DNA of 64,000 bases from Affinundibacterium nitidum (GCF_014284155.1 NZ_JACOFZ010000003.1:248001-312000); one strand, 5' to 3'. Counted from the stretch's first letter, positions 44,132-52,298 are shown. The notes: generated from the sequence alone by a model not told the origin. Program-made: numbers and translations.

Positions 44132-44500
44132 AATACTTGGATCATCGTTCTCTTTTATGATTTCAATGTGCTGCTTCACTTCTTTCTCTGATGCCCAATT
44201 TCGAAACTCATCTTGAGTAAGGAGCCGAATTACCTCGGGTGAATAAACAACTTTTGCACGCCAATTTGTTATCCAGTCTGATCGTATAATCATTTTAGAA
44301 AATTTCTTTGAGCCGCGATGTCTGCCAACCACAACAATTTTCTCGTAGCCATCTCCCCACTTTACAGGCAAACAGAACACTTTTGTCCCCGCCGAAAAGT
44401 GCTTGGTGCCAGCTCTTTCTTCGAGCCCATTTGGACCATAAAAGCGTTTATCTTTTATGTTCCCAACAAGACACCACTGTGATGAAATTTGGTTCGCCAA
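44126..44500 (-). CDS. Cassette C9: hypothetical protein
   Basis: 124 residues, basic, cytoplasmic. WCLVGNIKDKRFYGPNGLEERAGTKHF followed by KVFCLPVKWGDGYEKIVVVGRHRGSKKF: a small beta-barrel-like fold, common among cassette hypotheticals. Stop inside the attC. Confidence 0.62.
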   Translation of the reverse strand: MANQISSQWCLVGNIKDKRFYGPNGLEERAGTKHFSAGTKVFCLPVKWGDGYEKIVVVGRHRGSKKFSKMIIRSDWITNWRAKVVYSPEVIRLLTQDEFRNWASEKEVKQHIEIIKENDDPSIP

Positions 44501-44507
44501 TGAAGGT

Positions 44508-44597
44508 CCCTAACGCTGAATTGAAAGGCCCGCGCACCGATCAAAAAAGTTTGTAAAGGCGCTTAGTCGCGCGTCATTTTCGAATGCTATGTTAGTC
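44508..44597 (-). other. attC site, array C
   Basis: CCCTAAC to GTTAGTC, 90 bp; a good example of the common type. Folding the ends pairs CTAAC, ATT-GAAA and CGCGC with one unpaired base. Confidence 0.85.
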
Positions 44598-44602
44598 ACG
44601 CT

Positions 44603-45148
44603 TCACCATTTAGAAAGCTCATAGACAACTTCATCTTCAGAAGGATCGTCAGGCAGAAATCCGCAAAAAGTTTCAAGCAGTACCGCGTGCTGGCTGTTTT
44701 GCGACGCAATGGCCACTTCTTCGAAATCATTTAAGGACAGCATTTTATATGCCTCAAGTGCATCGGAAACTTTAAGGACATATCCCGGAAAATTCGATAC
44801 CCATGAAGTTGTCCCATCAAACGAAACTCCATTACCGCCCCCAAGTACAAAAACGTATTCGTCCTCTGGTAGCTCCGATGCCCAGCGAAAGAAATGCTCT
44901 AGTGCTTTTTCTTTGGAAGAGGTCATCATTGTTTTTGTGCCGACCGTGGGCAAATCGATAAGCTTTTGAAGCTCAATGGATTGATGAATAATTGGCGAAA
45001 AAAATTCTGAGAGCTCAGGATGATAGATTACCTTTGCTCCCTCAAAGATCGTCTTCAACTTTCCAGGCAACGATGACACAAATTCACTTGCAGCATTTCG
45101 CTGAGAATTTTTTGTTGCAAGATCGAAGAGCTTTCTATTCGTGTGCAT
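44603..45148 (-). CDS. Cassette C8: hypothetical protein
   Basis: 181 residues from ATG at 45146-45148. Contains DEYVFVLGGGNGVSFDGTTSWV, a glycine-rich loop, and a C-terminal QHAVLLETFCGFLPDDPSEDE. Acidic, cytoplasmic. Not recognised. Confidence 0.6.
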   Translation of the reverse strand: MHTNRKLFDLATKNSQRNAASEFVSSLPGKLKTIFEGAKVIYHPELSEFFSPIIHQSIELQKLIDLPTVGTKTMMTSSKEKALEHFFRWASELPEDEYVFVLGGGNGVSFDGTTSWVSNFPGYVLKVSDALEAYKMLSLNDFEEVAIASQNSQHAVLLETFCGFLPDDPSEDEVVYELSKW

Positions 45149-45154
45149 CTTAGT

Positions 45155-45247
45155 GACTAATACCCAAATATGGGGCCGCAATGTAGGCGCGAAGCGCCGG
45201 AATGAAGGTCCCAGCCGCTCAGCGGCGACATTATTTGTTTGTTATGT
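45155..45247 (-). other. attC site, array C
   Basis: GACTAAT to GTTATGT, 93 bp, with palindromic GGCGCGAAGCGCC inside. Confidence 0.72.
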
Positions 45248-45254
45248 GTTTAAT

Positions 45255-45593
45255 TTAGGATTTCCATCTCAGTTCGGAGTTGAGAGCTGAAAAATTAGCA
45301 CTGAAAGACTCGATAAATTCACAGATTTCCGGATCTGGCTTTTTAATACATTTGAACTCGACAATACTCTTTGCATTTTTATTATGCTGGTCCGAGTTGA
45401 GATAACCTAGATATGTTTCGAGCTTTTCAGAAATTAAATGTCGGATTTCATCCGTATTTTCCAGGTGCTTAATTACTACTATTGGCAATAGAACAGCGCC
45501 ATCTTTGTAATCGATTTTCATATCTATTTGATCTAATCTTTGAATTGCTGGGCCGCTTAAAAATTTGCTGACCACCTGCATTAACAATCCCAT
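45255..45593 (-). CDS. Cassette C7: hypothetical protein
   Basis: 112 residues, mostly helical (LISEKLETYLGYLNSDQHNKNA). No recognisable domain. Confidence 0.58.
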   Translation of the reverse strand: MGLLMQVVSKFLSGPAIQRLDQIDMKIDYKDGAVLLPIVVIKHLENTDEIRHLISEKLETYLGYLNSDQHNKNAKSIVEFKCIKKPDPEICEFIESFSANFSALNSELRWKS

Positions 45594-45613
45594 GGTTTAC
45601 TCCTGGTTAAAAC

Positions 45614-45703
45614 AAATAACGCCGAATTGAAAGGCGTGCACACCTAACAGTAAGTTTTAAACAAGCGCTTGCTCGCGCGTCATTTTCGAATGTCATGTTA
45701 GCG
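45614..45703 (-). other. attC site, array C
   Basis: AAATAAC to GTTAGCG, 90 bp, common type. Confidence 0.82.
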
Positions 45704-46126
45704 ACTCATCTTTCCCAGTTTAACCAGCAACTCATAATACAATTCACCTTCAGTTTCATAAATTGGAATAATAGCGCCAGTCTCTTTACTAACAAAAAAT
45801 ATCCCAAACGTCATTGGACGTGGGGTGACTACGCCACATCCACCAACTTTAACGTCCAGCAACGGTTTAGGTTTTCCAACAAACACTTTCGTGACGAGCA
45901 GATTCAAATTTTGTGTTTGAGTTACATCAGTAAACCATCGTTGATTGTCACCTCTCGATAGACTCTTTAGCCTATCTTTCTCATATCCAATGAGATGAAC
46001 TCCGGAAACTTCACCGATAAAAATTTCAGAATACTTCTCCCAATTTTCGTCGGGCATTAATTTCGCCATGCATGCGTGTGCTTGGCCGTAGAGCATAAGT
46101 ACAATAGCAAAGATTATTTTTCTCAT
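45698..46126 (-). CDS. Cassette C6: secreted hypothetical protein
   Basis: 142 residues with signal peptide (MRKIIFAIVLMLYGQAHA). Motif ACMAKLMPDENWEKYSEIFIGEVSGVHLIG and a late VGGCGVVTPRP resemble the small Cys-containing secreted proteins often annotated hypothetical in gammaproteobacteria. Probably periplasmic. Confidence 0.6.
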   Translation of the reverse strand: MRKIIFAIVLMLYGQAHACMAKLMPDENWEKYSEIFIGEVSGVHLIGYEKDRLKSLSRGDNQRWFTDVTQTQNLNLLVTKVFVGKPKPLLDVKVGGCGVVTPRPMTFGIFFVSKETGAIIPIYETEGELYYELLVKLGKMSR

Positions 46127-46134
46127 TTTTTGAT

Positions 46135-46191
46135 CGCTAACGTTTGAGTTGTGTGGCGGCGAAGCCGTCTGAAACGGACGACCAGTTATAT
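46135..46191 (-). other. attC site, array C (short)
   Basis: CGCTAAC to GTTATAT, 57 bp, close to the short attC type of class 1 integron cassettes; hairpin GTGTGGCGGC/GCCGTC visible. Confidence 0.78.
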
Positions 46192-46194
46192 GAT

Positions 46195-46623
46195 TTACGC
46201 ATCGAAATATCCATCTCTTGCCACGCCGATAGCTTCAAAATATCTTCCGTTTTCGTCACTTTCGTTTTCTGGCAGAATACCCCGCCAAAGACTGATTTGC
46301 AATTTCGGATAAATATAGCTATATCCTGTTTCAGTATCGTCTTCTTCTAACTCGCCATATTTCGACATCAGCGCCACTGCTTCGATTGCCGTGATTCCAT
46401 GAAGATTCTGCCCATCAAAATCTGCGATAAATTTCTCAGATCGAGCCATCTCAATAAATTCAACAGTTCCTGCTTTGTCAAAATCAATCATCAAACCAGA
46501 TAGGAAACATTCACGATTTCCGTTTCTGTACTCAGGCTCCCCTAGAGCAGCATACACACTAGCACGCGCCATGTTGAACTCGACTGGGCCAACGCCAACG
46601 AGCGGCCGAATTACGAATTTCAT
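46195..46623 (-). CDS. Cassette C5: hypothetical protein
   Basis: 142 residues starting MKFVIRPLVGVGPVEFNMARASVYAALGEPEYR, a pattern widespread in cassette and mobile-region proteins annotated only as hypothetical. Acidic, cytoplasmic. Confidence 0.65.
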   Translation of the reverse strand: MKFVIRPLVGVGPVEFNMARASVYAALGEPEYRNGNRECFLSGLMIDFDKAGTVEFIEMARSEKFIADFDGQNLHGITAIEAVALMSKYGELEEDDTETGYSYIYPKLQISLWRGILPENESDENGRYFEAIGVARDGYFDA

Positions 46624-46639
46624 CGCCGAGCTTCCTTAC

Positions 46640-46729
46640 ATATAACGTTGATTTGAAAGGCGCGCACGCCGATTTAAAATTTTACAAGAAGTGCTCAATC
46701 GCGCGTCATTTTCGAAAGTCATGTTAAGA
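46640..46729 (-). other. attC site, array C
   Basis: ATATAAC to GTTAAGA, 90 bp, common type. Confidence 0.82.
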
Positions 46730-47107
46730 GGCATGGTTACGCTCCAAGACTTTTGCAATTAAAGGCTGTGTATGCAGAACCTCAGGACTGAGGCGCATAT
46801 CGTCACCTGAATGATGGAACTCGCCTTCGTCAAATGCTTGATAGACCGCAAATAAGATAGGGGGCACTTCATTGTCGGTTACTGCCCAAAAGTCAGGCGA
46901 AGTCGCAAGCAAGAAAAGTGAGTTCATAATGCAGCCCCCGCAATCATATGTCATCCTTCCGCCGGCATATTCGCGGGCAACGTGAAGCGCCACCATGTCG
47001 CAACACGCAAGCAACGACAGTTCGACCGATTCAGCAAAGAACCTCAGCTCTCGAACTTTAAGAGAACTGTTTTCCGCGGCATTGAGAATGTCAACGAGTT
47101 CGATGAT
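46724..47107 (-). CDS. Cassette C4: hypothetical protein with unclear start
   Basis: The first conventional candidate start is a TTG at 47014 (96 residues), but the same frame stays open and protein-like up to a stop at 47117 (IIELVDILNAAENSSLKVRELRFFAESVELSL). A GAGG sits just before an ATC/ATC pair near 47107. I therefore extend the gene there and suppose a rare start codon or a lost ATG. Sequence includes CxxC-like YDCGGCIMNSLF. Function unknown. Confidence 0.5.
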   Translation of the reverse strand: MIELVDILNAAENSSLKVRELRFFAESVELSLLACCDMVALHVAREYAGGRMTYDCGGCIMNSLFLLATSPDFWAVTDNEVPPILFAVYQAFDEGEFHHSGDDMRLSPEVLHTQPLIAKVLERNHAS

Positions 47108-47114
47108 TTTTGCC

Positions 47115-47192
47115 TCTTAACGCTAAATTGAGCGGCACGCGCTTGCGCGTCCGGCGGAACGAAGTGGAGCGAACTCGAATGTCATGTTAGTG
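47115..47192 (-). other. attC site, array C
   Basis: TCTTAAC to GTTAGTG, 78 bp, third type; strong inner palindrome GGCACGCGCTTGCGCGTCC. Confidence 0.82.
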
Positions 47193-47795
47193 CATCCCAT
47201 TGTTTTGTGAGAAGAGACGTTCATACTCTTTCCCTTTCTCCGGTTGCCCCGATGCCATATAACAGGCCGCAAGCTCACCGTATAAAAAGTAAGAAGATGG
47301 GGCTTCATTGACAGATATTTGAAACATCTTGGCCGCGTCATCATACTTTTCTTCGTCGCGGAAAATATATCCTAGATCTTCAGCAATCGCGCTCTTTCTG
47401 GCGGAATTGGTCAATCCAACTTTGAGAATATCAATCCCAATAGCGGGATTTATCTTTGAGTAAAACAACTCATAAACGCCAAAGCAATCGATTGGTACTG
47501 CACAGATGATGTCACCGTTGAAGTTAAACGAATAGTCAACTCTAAGGTTTACTCCATCAAAAAAGTATACCAAATCGTTGATTCGTTCCGGTAATGATAT
47601 GTCCAAGTAACAGTCTTGGACTTTACCATCAGGAAGTATATTTTTAGCTTTCACGATATAGAATCCTTCCCCCTCCATCAAAATATCGAGAGTAAGAGGT
47701 TCGACTTCCCAGTTCGAGTAATCGTTTTCTTCAGATCCGATCACGCGAAAGATGCTCGTTTCAGGACATTCGATGAAGGCTTGAATAAGTTTCAT
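47187..47795 (-). CDS. Cassette C3: TPR-like hypothetical protein
   Basis: 202 residues from ATG at 47793-47795; a longer frame would include the attC. The C-terminal third has TPR-type helices (AEDLGYIFRDEEKYDDAAKMFQISVNEAPSSYFLYGELAACYMASGQPEKGKEYERLF). The N-terminal part is beta-rich. Scaffold or partner-binding protein, specifics unknown. Confidence 0.68.
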   Translation of the reverse strand: MKLIQAFIECPETSIFRVIGSEENDYSNWEVEPLTLDILMEGEGFYIVKAKNILPDGKVQDCYLDISLPERINDLVYFFDGVNLRVDYSFNFNGDIICAVPIDCFGVYELFYSKINPAIGIDILKVGLTNSARKSAIAEDLGYIFRDEEKYDDAAKMFQISVNEAPSSYFLYGELAACYMASGQPEKGKEYERLFSQNNGMH

Positions 47796-47825
47796 TTGAT
47801 CGTTTTTGGAGATACTAGAACCTAG

Positions 47826-47900
47826 CACTAACGTTTTAGTTGTGCGGCACCCCGAAGGGGGAACCGCGTAGCGGTGTCCGCTACCAATGCCTTGTTGCAC
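47826..47900 (-). other. attC site, array C (copy 1 of the transposase-cassette attC)
   Basis: CACTAAC to GTTGCAC, 75 bp. Identical to the site at 49357 except for the outer 4 bases (CACT versus GTGC), because those belong to the next cassette, as integron recombination predicts. Confidence 0.85.
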
Positions 47901-49360
47901 GGCGCGTCTACAGCTGGTTGCAAATTAGTTATGGAGATTTTAAGAGTTATCAGAACGAGAAGCAATCTGATTTATTCTTAAAATCAAAAGAATGTTGACG
48001 ATCAAGTGGGCGATAGTTGGCGAGCATTGGAACAATATTCTCTGATGGAAATGAAAACGCGATAAACGTGGAAGTTGAGACGAGTTGAGATAAGCACGAA
48101 TCAACAAAGTGCTACACATGTTGACCTCTTAATGGGCGCGGTCGTGGTGGATCATGATGCGGAGCGATGTTACGGACATGGCCGATAGTCGCACCACACA
48201 AAGTACAAACATGCGCAGTGGGTTGGGTGACGTGTTTCGCGTAATACGCTTGCCACGTCAATGGTTCAAGCTTGGTGATGGGCGCTTGACGGAATACGAT
48301 ACGTGCCAAATTCAATCGTGCTGTTTTACGCGGCGCGTACAAACCATAACCGCGCACCGTGTGTTTGCCTGGTTCGGGTACATGTTGCAACACCAGTTTC
48401 AGAAAACGTTCCGGCGTGTGCGCCGCGCAAACCGAGCGATACGAAGTAGCGCTATCACCATGCGGTGTATACGTAAAATTGACCTGCTGATGCGTGAGCC
48501 GAATCTGACCATCATGTAGCGGTCCACCGCGAACATAACGTGCCAAATAATGCACCAAGCCTTGACCATGATCGTAGCGGGTTTCAATGCGCACATTCCA
48601 CTTCTTACGAAACAGGTGGTTCAAGCACGAATGCATGCGTTCATAACTCACATCATCGGGTAAGCGCAGCGTTTGCCGCTCGATGGCCCGTCGCAACAGC
48701 GCGAGTAATTTACCGCGAAATTTGGTCATCAGTACCCGTGCGGGTAATAAACAACTGCCTTTCGGTTGCTGCCAACCTGCGTCAGAGAGACCGCCATCGG
48801 TGATCAAACAATGCAAGTGCGGATGCAAAGAGAGGGAGCGTCCCCAGGTATGCAGAGCCATGAGATAACCAGGCTCAGCGCCAGCGAGTCGCCGCTCATC
48901 GTTAAGTAATTCTTGCAGACATTGACTGGCACATTGAAACAGTAATTCCATCATGGCGGCGGTGTTGAATTGCCATAACGTGTTTAATTCATGGGGGATG
49001 GTGAAGATGATGTGATAGTGCGGGCAATGCAGTAAGCGTTCGCGCTGTTGCTGCAACCAACGCGCCATCTGCAAGCCTTTACATTGTGGACAGCTACGAT
49101 GCTTACAGGAGTTATACCAGACCCGTTCAATATGGCCTTGAGGGCAAGCCTGCACATGACCACCTAATGCAGCAGTACGACAGCGAGAAAGTTTATTCGC
49201 AGCGCGATACCAATGCGGCGGTAAGCGTTCAGTAGCAGCCAACTGCGAGAAATGGCGCTGAAAAAGACGCTGCAATGTACTGGCCATTGGTCACCTCTCT
49301 TAACGCAAAGAGCCAGTCAGCCGGCGCCTTACGCGTCCTCCCGCGCAGCGGGACTAGTGC
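47830..49360 (-). mobile_element. Transposase-carrying cassette, copy 1
   Basis: First of two identical 1531-bp tandem units. The unit runs from the attC crossover to the next crossover and contains one IS91-like transposase gene. Confidence 0.88.
48112..49287 (-). CDS. IS91-family Y2 transposase, copy 1 (cassette C2)
   Basis: 391 residues, usual for the family. The N-terminal zinc-binding region has CPQGH (C48) and SCKHRSCPQC (C61, C66, C69). The HUH motif is H155-P-H157-L-H159 and the tyrosine pair is Y247-LAR-Y251 (YxxxY), both typical of rolling-circle IS91 transposases. Start ATG preceded by GAGAGGTGACC. The gene sits wholly inside an integron cassette and seems intact. Function: nicking and strand transfer at the element's ori/ter ends; whether those ends exist inside the cassette is unclear. 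Confidence 0.88.
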   Translation of the reverse strand: MASTLQRLFQRHFSQLAATERLPPHWYRAANKLSRCRTAALGGHVQACPQGHIERVWYNSCKHRSCPQCKGLQMARWLQQQRERLLHCPHYHIIFTIPHELNTLWQFNTAAMMELLFQCASQCLQELLNDERRLAGAEPGYLMALHTWGRSLSLHPHLHCLITDGGLSDAGWQQPKGSCLLPARVLMTKFRGKLLALLRRAIERQTLRLPDDVSYERMHSCLNHLFRKKWNVRIETRYDHGQGLVHYLARYVRGGPLHDGQIRLTHQQVNFTYTPHGDSATSYRSVCAAHTPERFLKLVLQHVPEPGKHTVRGYGLYAPRKTARLNLARIVFRQAPITKLEPLTWQAYYAKHVTQPTAHVCTLCGATIGHVRNIAPHHDPPRPRPLRGQHV

Positions 49361-49431
49361 AACGTTTTAGTTGTGCGGCACCCCGAAGGGGGAACCGCGT
49401 AGCGGTGTCCGCTACCAATGCCTTGTTGCAC
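49357..49431 (-). other. attC site between the two transposase cassettes
   Basis: GTGCAAC to GTTGCAC, 75 bp, perfectly complementary outer cores. Confidence 0.88.
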
Positions 49432-50891
49432 GGCGCGTCTACAGCTGGTTGCAAATTAGTTATGGAGATTTTAAGAGTTATCAGAACGAGAAGCAATCTG
49501 ATTTATTCTTAAAATCAAAAGAATGTTGACGATCAAGTGGGCGATAGTTGGCGAGCATTGGAACAATATTCTCTGATGGAAATGAAAACGCGATAAACGT
49601 GGAAGTTGAGACGAGTTGAGATAAGCACGAATCAACAAAGTGCTACACATGTTGACCTCTTAATGGGCGCGGTCGTGGTGGATCATGATGCGGAGCGATG
49701 TTACGGACATGGCCGATAGTCGCACCACACAAAGTACAAACATGCGCAGTGGGTTGGGTGACGTGTTTCGCGTAATACGCTTGCCACGTCAATGGTTCAA
49801 GCTTGGTGATGGGCGCTTGACGGAATACGATACGTGCCAAATTCAATCGTGCTGTTTTACGCGGCGCGTACAAACCATAACCGCGCACCGTGTGTTTGCC
49901 TGGTTCGGGTACATGTTGCAACACCAGTTTCAGAAAACGTTCCGGCGTGTGCGCCGCGCAAACCGAGCGATACGAAGTAGCGCTATCACCATGCGGTGTA
50001 TACGTAAAATTGACCTGCTGATGCGTGAGCCGAATCTGACCATCATGTAGCGGTCCACCGCGAACATAACGTGCCAAATAATGCACCAAGCCTTGACCAT
50101 GATCGTAGCGGGTTTCAATGCGCACATTCCACTTCTTACGAAACAGGTGGTTCAAGCACGAATGCATGCGTTCATAACTCACATCATCGGGTAAGCGCAG
50201 CGTTTGCCGCTCGATGGCCCGTCGCAACAGCGCGAGTAATTTACCGCGAAATTTGGTCATCAGTACCCGTGCGGGTAATAAACAACTGCCTTTCGGTTGC
50301 TGCCAACCTGCGTCAGAGAGACCGCCATCGGTGATCAAACAATGCAAGTGCGGATGCAAAGAGAGGGAGCGTCCCCAGGTATGCAGAGCCATGAGATAAC
50401 CAGGCTCAGCGCCAGCGAGTCGCCGCTCATCGTTAAGTAATTCTTGCAGACATTGACTGGCACATTGAAACAGTAATTCCATCATGGCGGCGGTGTTGAA
50501 TTGCCATAACGTGTTTAATTCATGGGGGATGGTGAAGATGATGTGATAGTGCGGGCAATGCAGTAAGCGTTCGCGCTGTTGCTGCAACCAACGCGCCATC
50601 TGCAAGCCTTTACATTGTGGACAGCTACGATGCTTACAGGAGTTATACCAGACCCGTTCAATATGGCCTTGAGGGCAAGCCTGCACATGACCACCTAATG
50701 CAGCAGTACGACAGCGAGAAAGTTTATTCGCAGCGCGATACCAATGCGGCGGTAAGCGTTCAGTAGCAGCCAACTGCGAGAAATGGCGCTGAAAAAGACG
50801 CTGCAATGTACTGGCCATTGGTCACCTCTCTTAACGCAAAGAGCCAGTCAGCCGGCGCCTTACGCGTCCTCCCGCGCAGCGGGACTAGTGC
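49361..50891 (-). mobile_element. Transposase-carrying cassette, copy 2
   Basis: Second identical 1531-bp unit, next to attI C. The duplicate boundary is AAC/GTT, the cassette recombination point, so this is integron-type duplication. Confidence 0.88.
49643..50818 (-). CDS. IS91-family Y2 transposase, copy 2 (cassette C1)
   Basis: Same 391-residue protein as copy 1 (no difference seen): C48 and C61/C66/C69 zinc ligands, HUH at 155-159, Y247/Y251. It lies directly behind attI C, the position of the most recently integrated cassette, about 70 bp from the conserved Pc. Confidence 0.88.
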   Translation of the reverse strand: MASTLQRLFQRHFSQLAATERLPPHWYRAANKLSRCRTAALGGHVQACPQGHIERVWYNSCKHRSCPQCKGLQMARWLQQQRERLLHCPHYHIIFTIPHELNTLWQFNTAAMMELLFQCASQCLQELLNDERRLAGAEPGYLMALHTWGRSLSLHPHLHCLITDGGLSDAGWQQPKGSCLLPARVLMTKFRGKLLALLRRAIERQTLRLPDDVSYERMHSCLNHLFRKKWNVRIETRYDHGQGLVHYLARYVRGGPLHDGQIRLTHQQVNFTYTPHGDSATSYRSVCAAHTPERFLKLVLQHVPEPGKHTVRGYGLYAPRKTARLNLARIVFRQAPITKLEPLTWQAYYAKHVTQPTAHVCTLCGATIGHVRNIAPHHDPPRPRPLRGQHV

Positions 50892-50953
50892 AACTTGTTT
50901 TAAAGTGAAAGAAACCGAAGTTAACACAAACATGCAAATTGAGCAACGCGGTT
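50888..50953 (-). other. attI-like site C
   Basis: Minus strand ends TTTAAAACAA then GTTGCAC. Nearly identical over 60 bp to site B and about 80% to site A. Confidence 0.78.
50918..50946 (-). promoter_or_regulatory. Candidate Pc promoter of array C
   Basis: TTGCTC, 17 bp, TAACTT on the minus strand, aimed at cassette C1. Confidence 0.5.
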
Positions 50954-50999
50954 TCAATTGGCTCGAAAGCCTTATGGTGCTTGGGTCTATTTTGTTAAA

Positions 51000-51015
51000 C
51001 TGTACAAATATACAG
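51000..51015. promoter_or_regulatory. LexA box beside attI-like site C
   Basis: CTGTACAAATATACAG fits CTGT-N8-ACAG exactly. It is within GTTAAACTG/CAGTTCAAC arms, homologous to the box at 27109. No integrase gene follows on the plus strand. Confidence 0.75.
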
Positions 51016-51104
51016 TTCAACAGCGAGAACATGGTTTTTGCCATTTTCCGATCACACCCAAACGACTATTCCTGCTCAATAGCAATCCTCCTCACCTAGC
51101 CAGA

Positions 51105-52028
51105 TTACATCTGTAATGCACTATGCGCCCGTAAGGCCTGCGCCATGAAGTCGACAAAGCTGCGGATTTTTGCTGAGCCGTCTCTGCCTTCGCGGTGGAT
51201 GATGTGAATCGGTAGCGGTGCGGATTCGTATTCGCTCAGTACGGTTTTGAGAACGCCGCTTTGTAAATGGTGGGCGACTTGGTAAGACAATAGCCGTGTG
51301 ATGCCTGCGCCGTGTTTGACTGCCATGATGGCCGCGTCATTGGTGGTGACGGTGAGTCTGGGTTTAATGCGAATGGTGTTCGTGCTGGTACTTGCGTGTG
51401 CGGTGCCTTCGCCCTCTCCAAATTTCCATTCTATGCTGGGCGTGACACCGCTGGCGGCGACGATGTGGTGTTGGTGTAAATCTTCTGGGCGTTGTGGAAT
51501 GCCGTGTTTTGCTAAGTAGTCTGGCGAGGCGCATAAGACGCGTTTGACTTGTCCCACGCGCACCGCACGCATACTGGAATCGGGTAGCGCACCGATGCGC
51601 ACACCAACTTCAACGCCTTCTTCCATCATGTTCACCACACGGTCTAATAGCATGGCCGAGATCTCTACCTGTGGGTTGTGCTGCATGTATTCAACGATGT
51701 GGGGCATCACAAATATTTTGCCGAACAAGACGGGCGCGGTCATCGTTAGGTGTCCGCGTGGTGCGGCATTGATACCGGCTGCGCCTTCGTCTGCCTCTTG
51801 CAGCTTGGCCAAAATTTGACGCGCATCGTCGAGATAGCGTTGCCCTGCATCGGTAGGGCGCACGTAGCGGGTGGTGCGATTTAAGAGTTTGACACCTAAG
51901 CTTTCTTCCAAGGCCGCCACCGCTCGCGTCACCGCCGGTGGCGATAAACCCAAGCGCCGCGCTCCGGCGGCAAAGCTTTCTTCCTCGGCTACCGCTACGT
52001 AGACGCTCATTTGATGAAATCGGTCCAT
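51105..52028 (-). CDS. LysR-family regulator
   Basis: 307 residues. N-terminal winged helix (MSVYVAVAEEESFAAGARRLGLSPPAVTRAVAALEESLGVKLLNRTTRYVRPTDAG) and type-2 periplasmic-binding effector domain (about 90-300). Divergently placed to the AhpD-like gene at 52299, with 270 bp between including the 52167 repeat element. It probably regulates that cluster. The array-C module lies directly behind it. Confidence 0.9.
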   Translation of the reverse strand: MDRFHQMSVYVAVAEEESFAAGARRLGLSPPAVTRAVAALEESLGVKLLNRTTRYVRPTDAGQRYLDDARQILAKLQEADEGAAGINAAPRGHLTMTAPVLFGKIFVMPHIVEYMQHNPQVEISAMLLDRVVNMMEEGVEVGVRIGALPDSSMRAVRVGQVKRVLCASPDYLAKHGIPQRPEDLHQHHIVAASGVTPSIEWKFGEGEGTAHASTSTNTIRIKPRLTVTTNDAAIMAVKHGAGITRLLSYQVAHHLQSGVLKTVLSEYESAPLPIHIIHREGRDGSAKIRSFVDFMAQALRAHSALQM

Positions 52029-52166
52029 ATCGCCTCATTATTCCACTTATCGCAATAATTAATTGTAATTCATGAGGATTCTTATTTCAAATGGATGTAG
52101 GCACAATGCATCCATTCGCTGAACAACGCCAATCGGATGAAGCGAACTGACTGCAAAGGTCAATAA

Positions 52167-52266
52167 GGACTTACGCCAAATTGCGCTGGCTAGGCACGGA
52201 GCCGAAGACAGTACGAAAGTAGGGCGAGGCGATGTAACAAGGCCAGCGTCTATTTCGCGTAAGTCC
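52167..52266. repeat. Inverted-repeat element (GGACTTACGC ends)
   Basis: Starts GGACTTACGCCAAATTGCGC and ends ATTTCGCGTAAGTCC: perfect 10-bp terminal inverted repeats. Related to 22338-22402. It is located in the promoter region of the LysR/AhpD pair. Confidence 0.65.
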
Positions 52267-52298
52267 CGACTTTAATCATTTACTTAAAAGGAAACATC

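Noticed and set aside
48154-48803. Plus-strand open frames inside the transposase genes
   Set aside because: They are identical in both copies simply because the DNA is identical, and have no family resemblance.
38726-50894. Repeated 60-120 bp sequences at regular spacing, at first sight like a CRISPR or tandem repeat array
   Set aside because: Repeats are not identical, are separated by genes, and have RYYYAAC...GTTRRRY ends, so they are attC sites.
50760-51044. Open frame of about 94 residues across attI C and its mates at 26872-27165 and 35609-36073
   Set aside because: Only the attI module itself is shared; the frame has no own start signal and includes the recombination site, so it is not a gene family.
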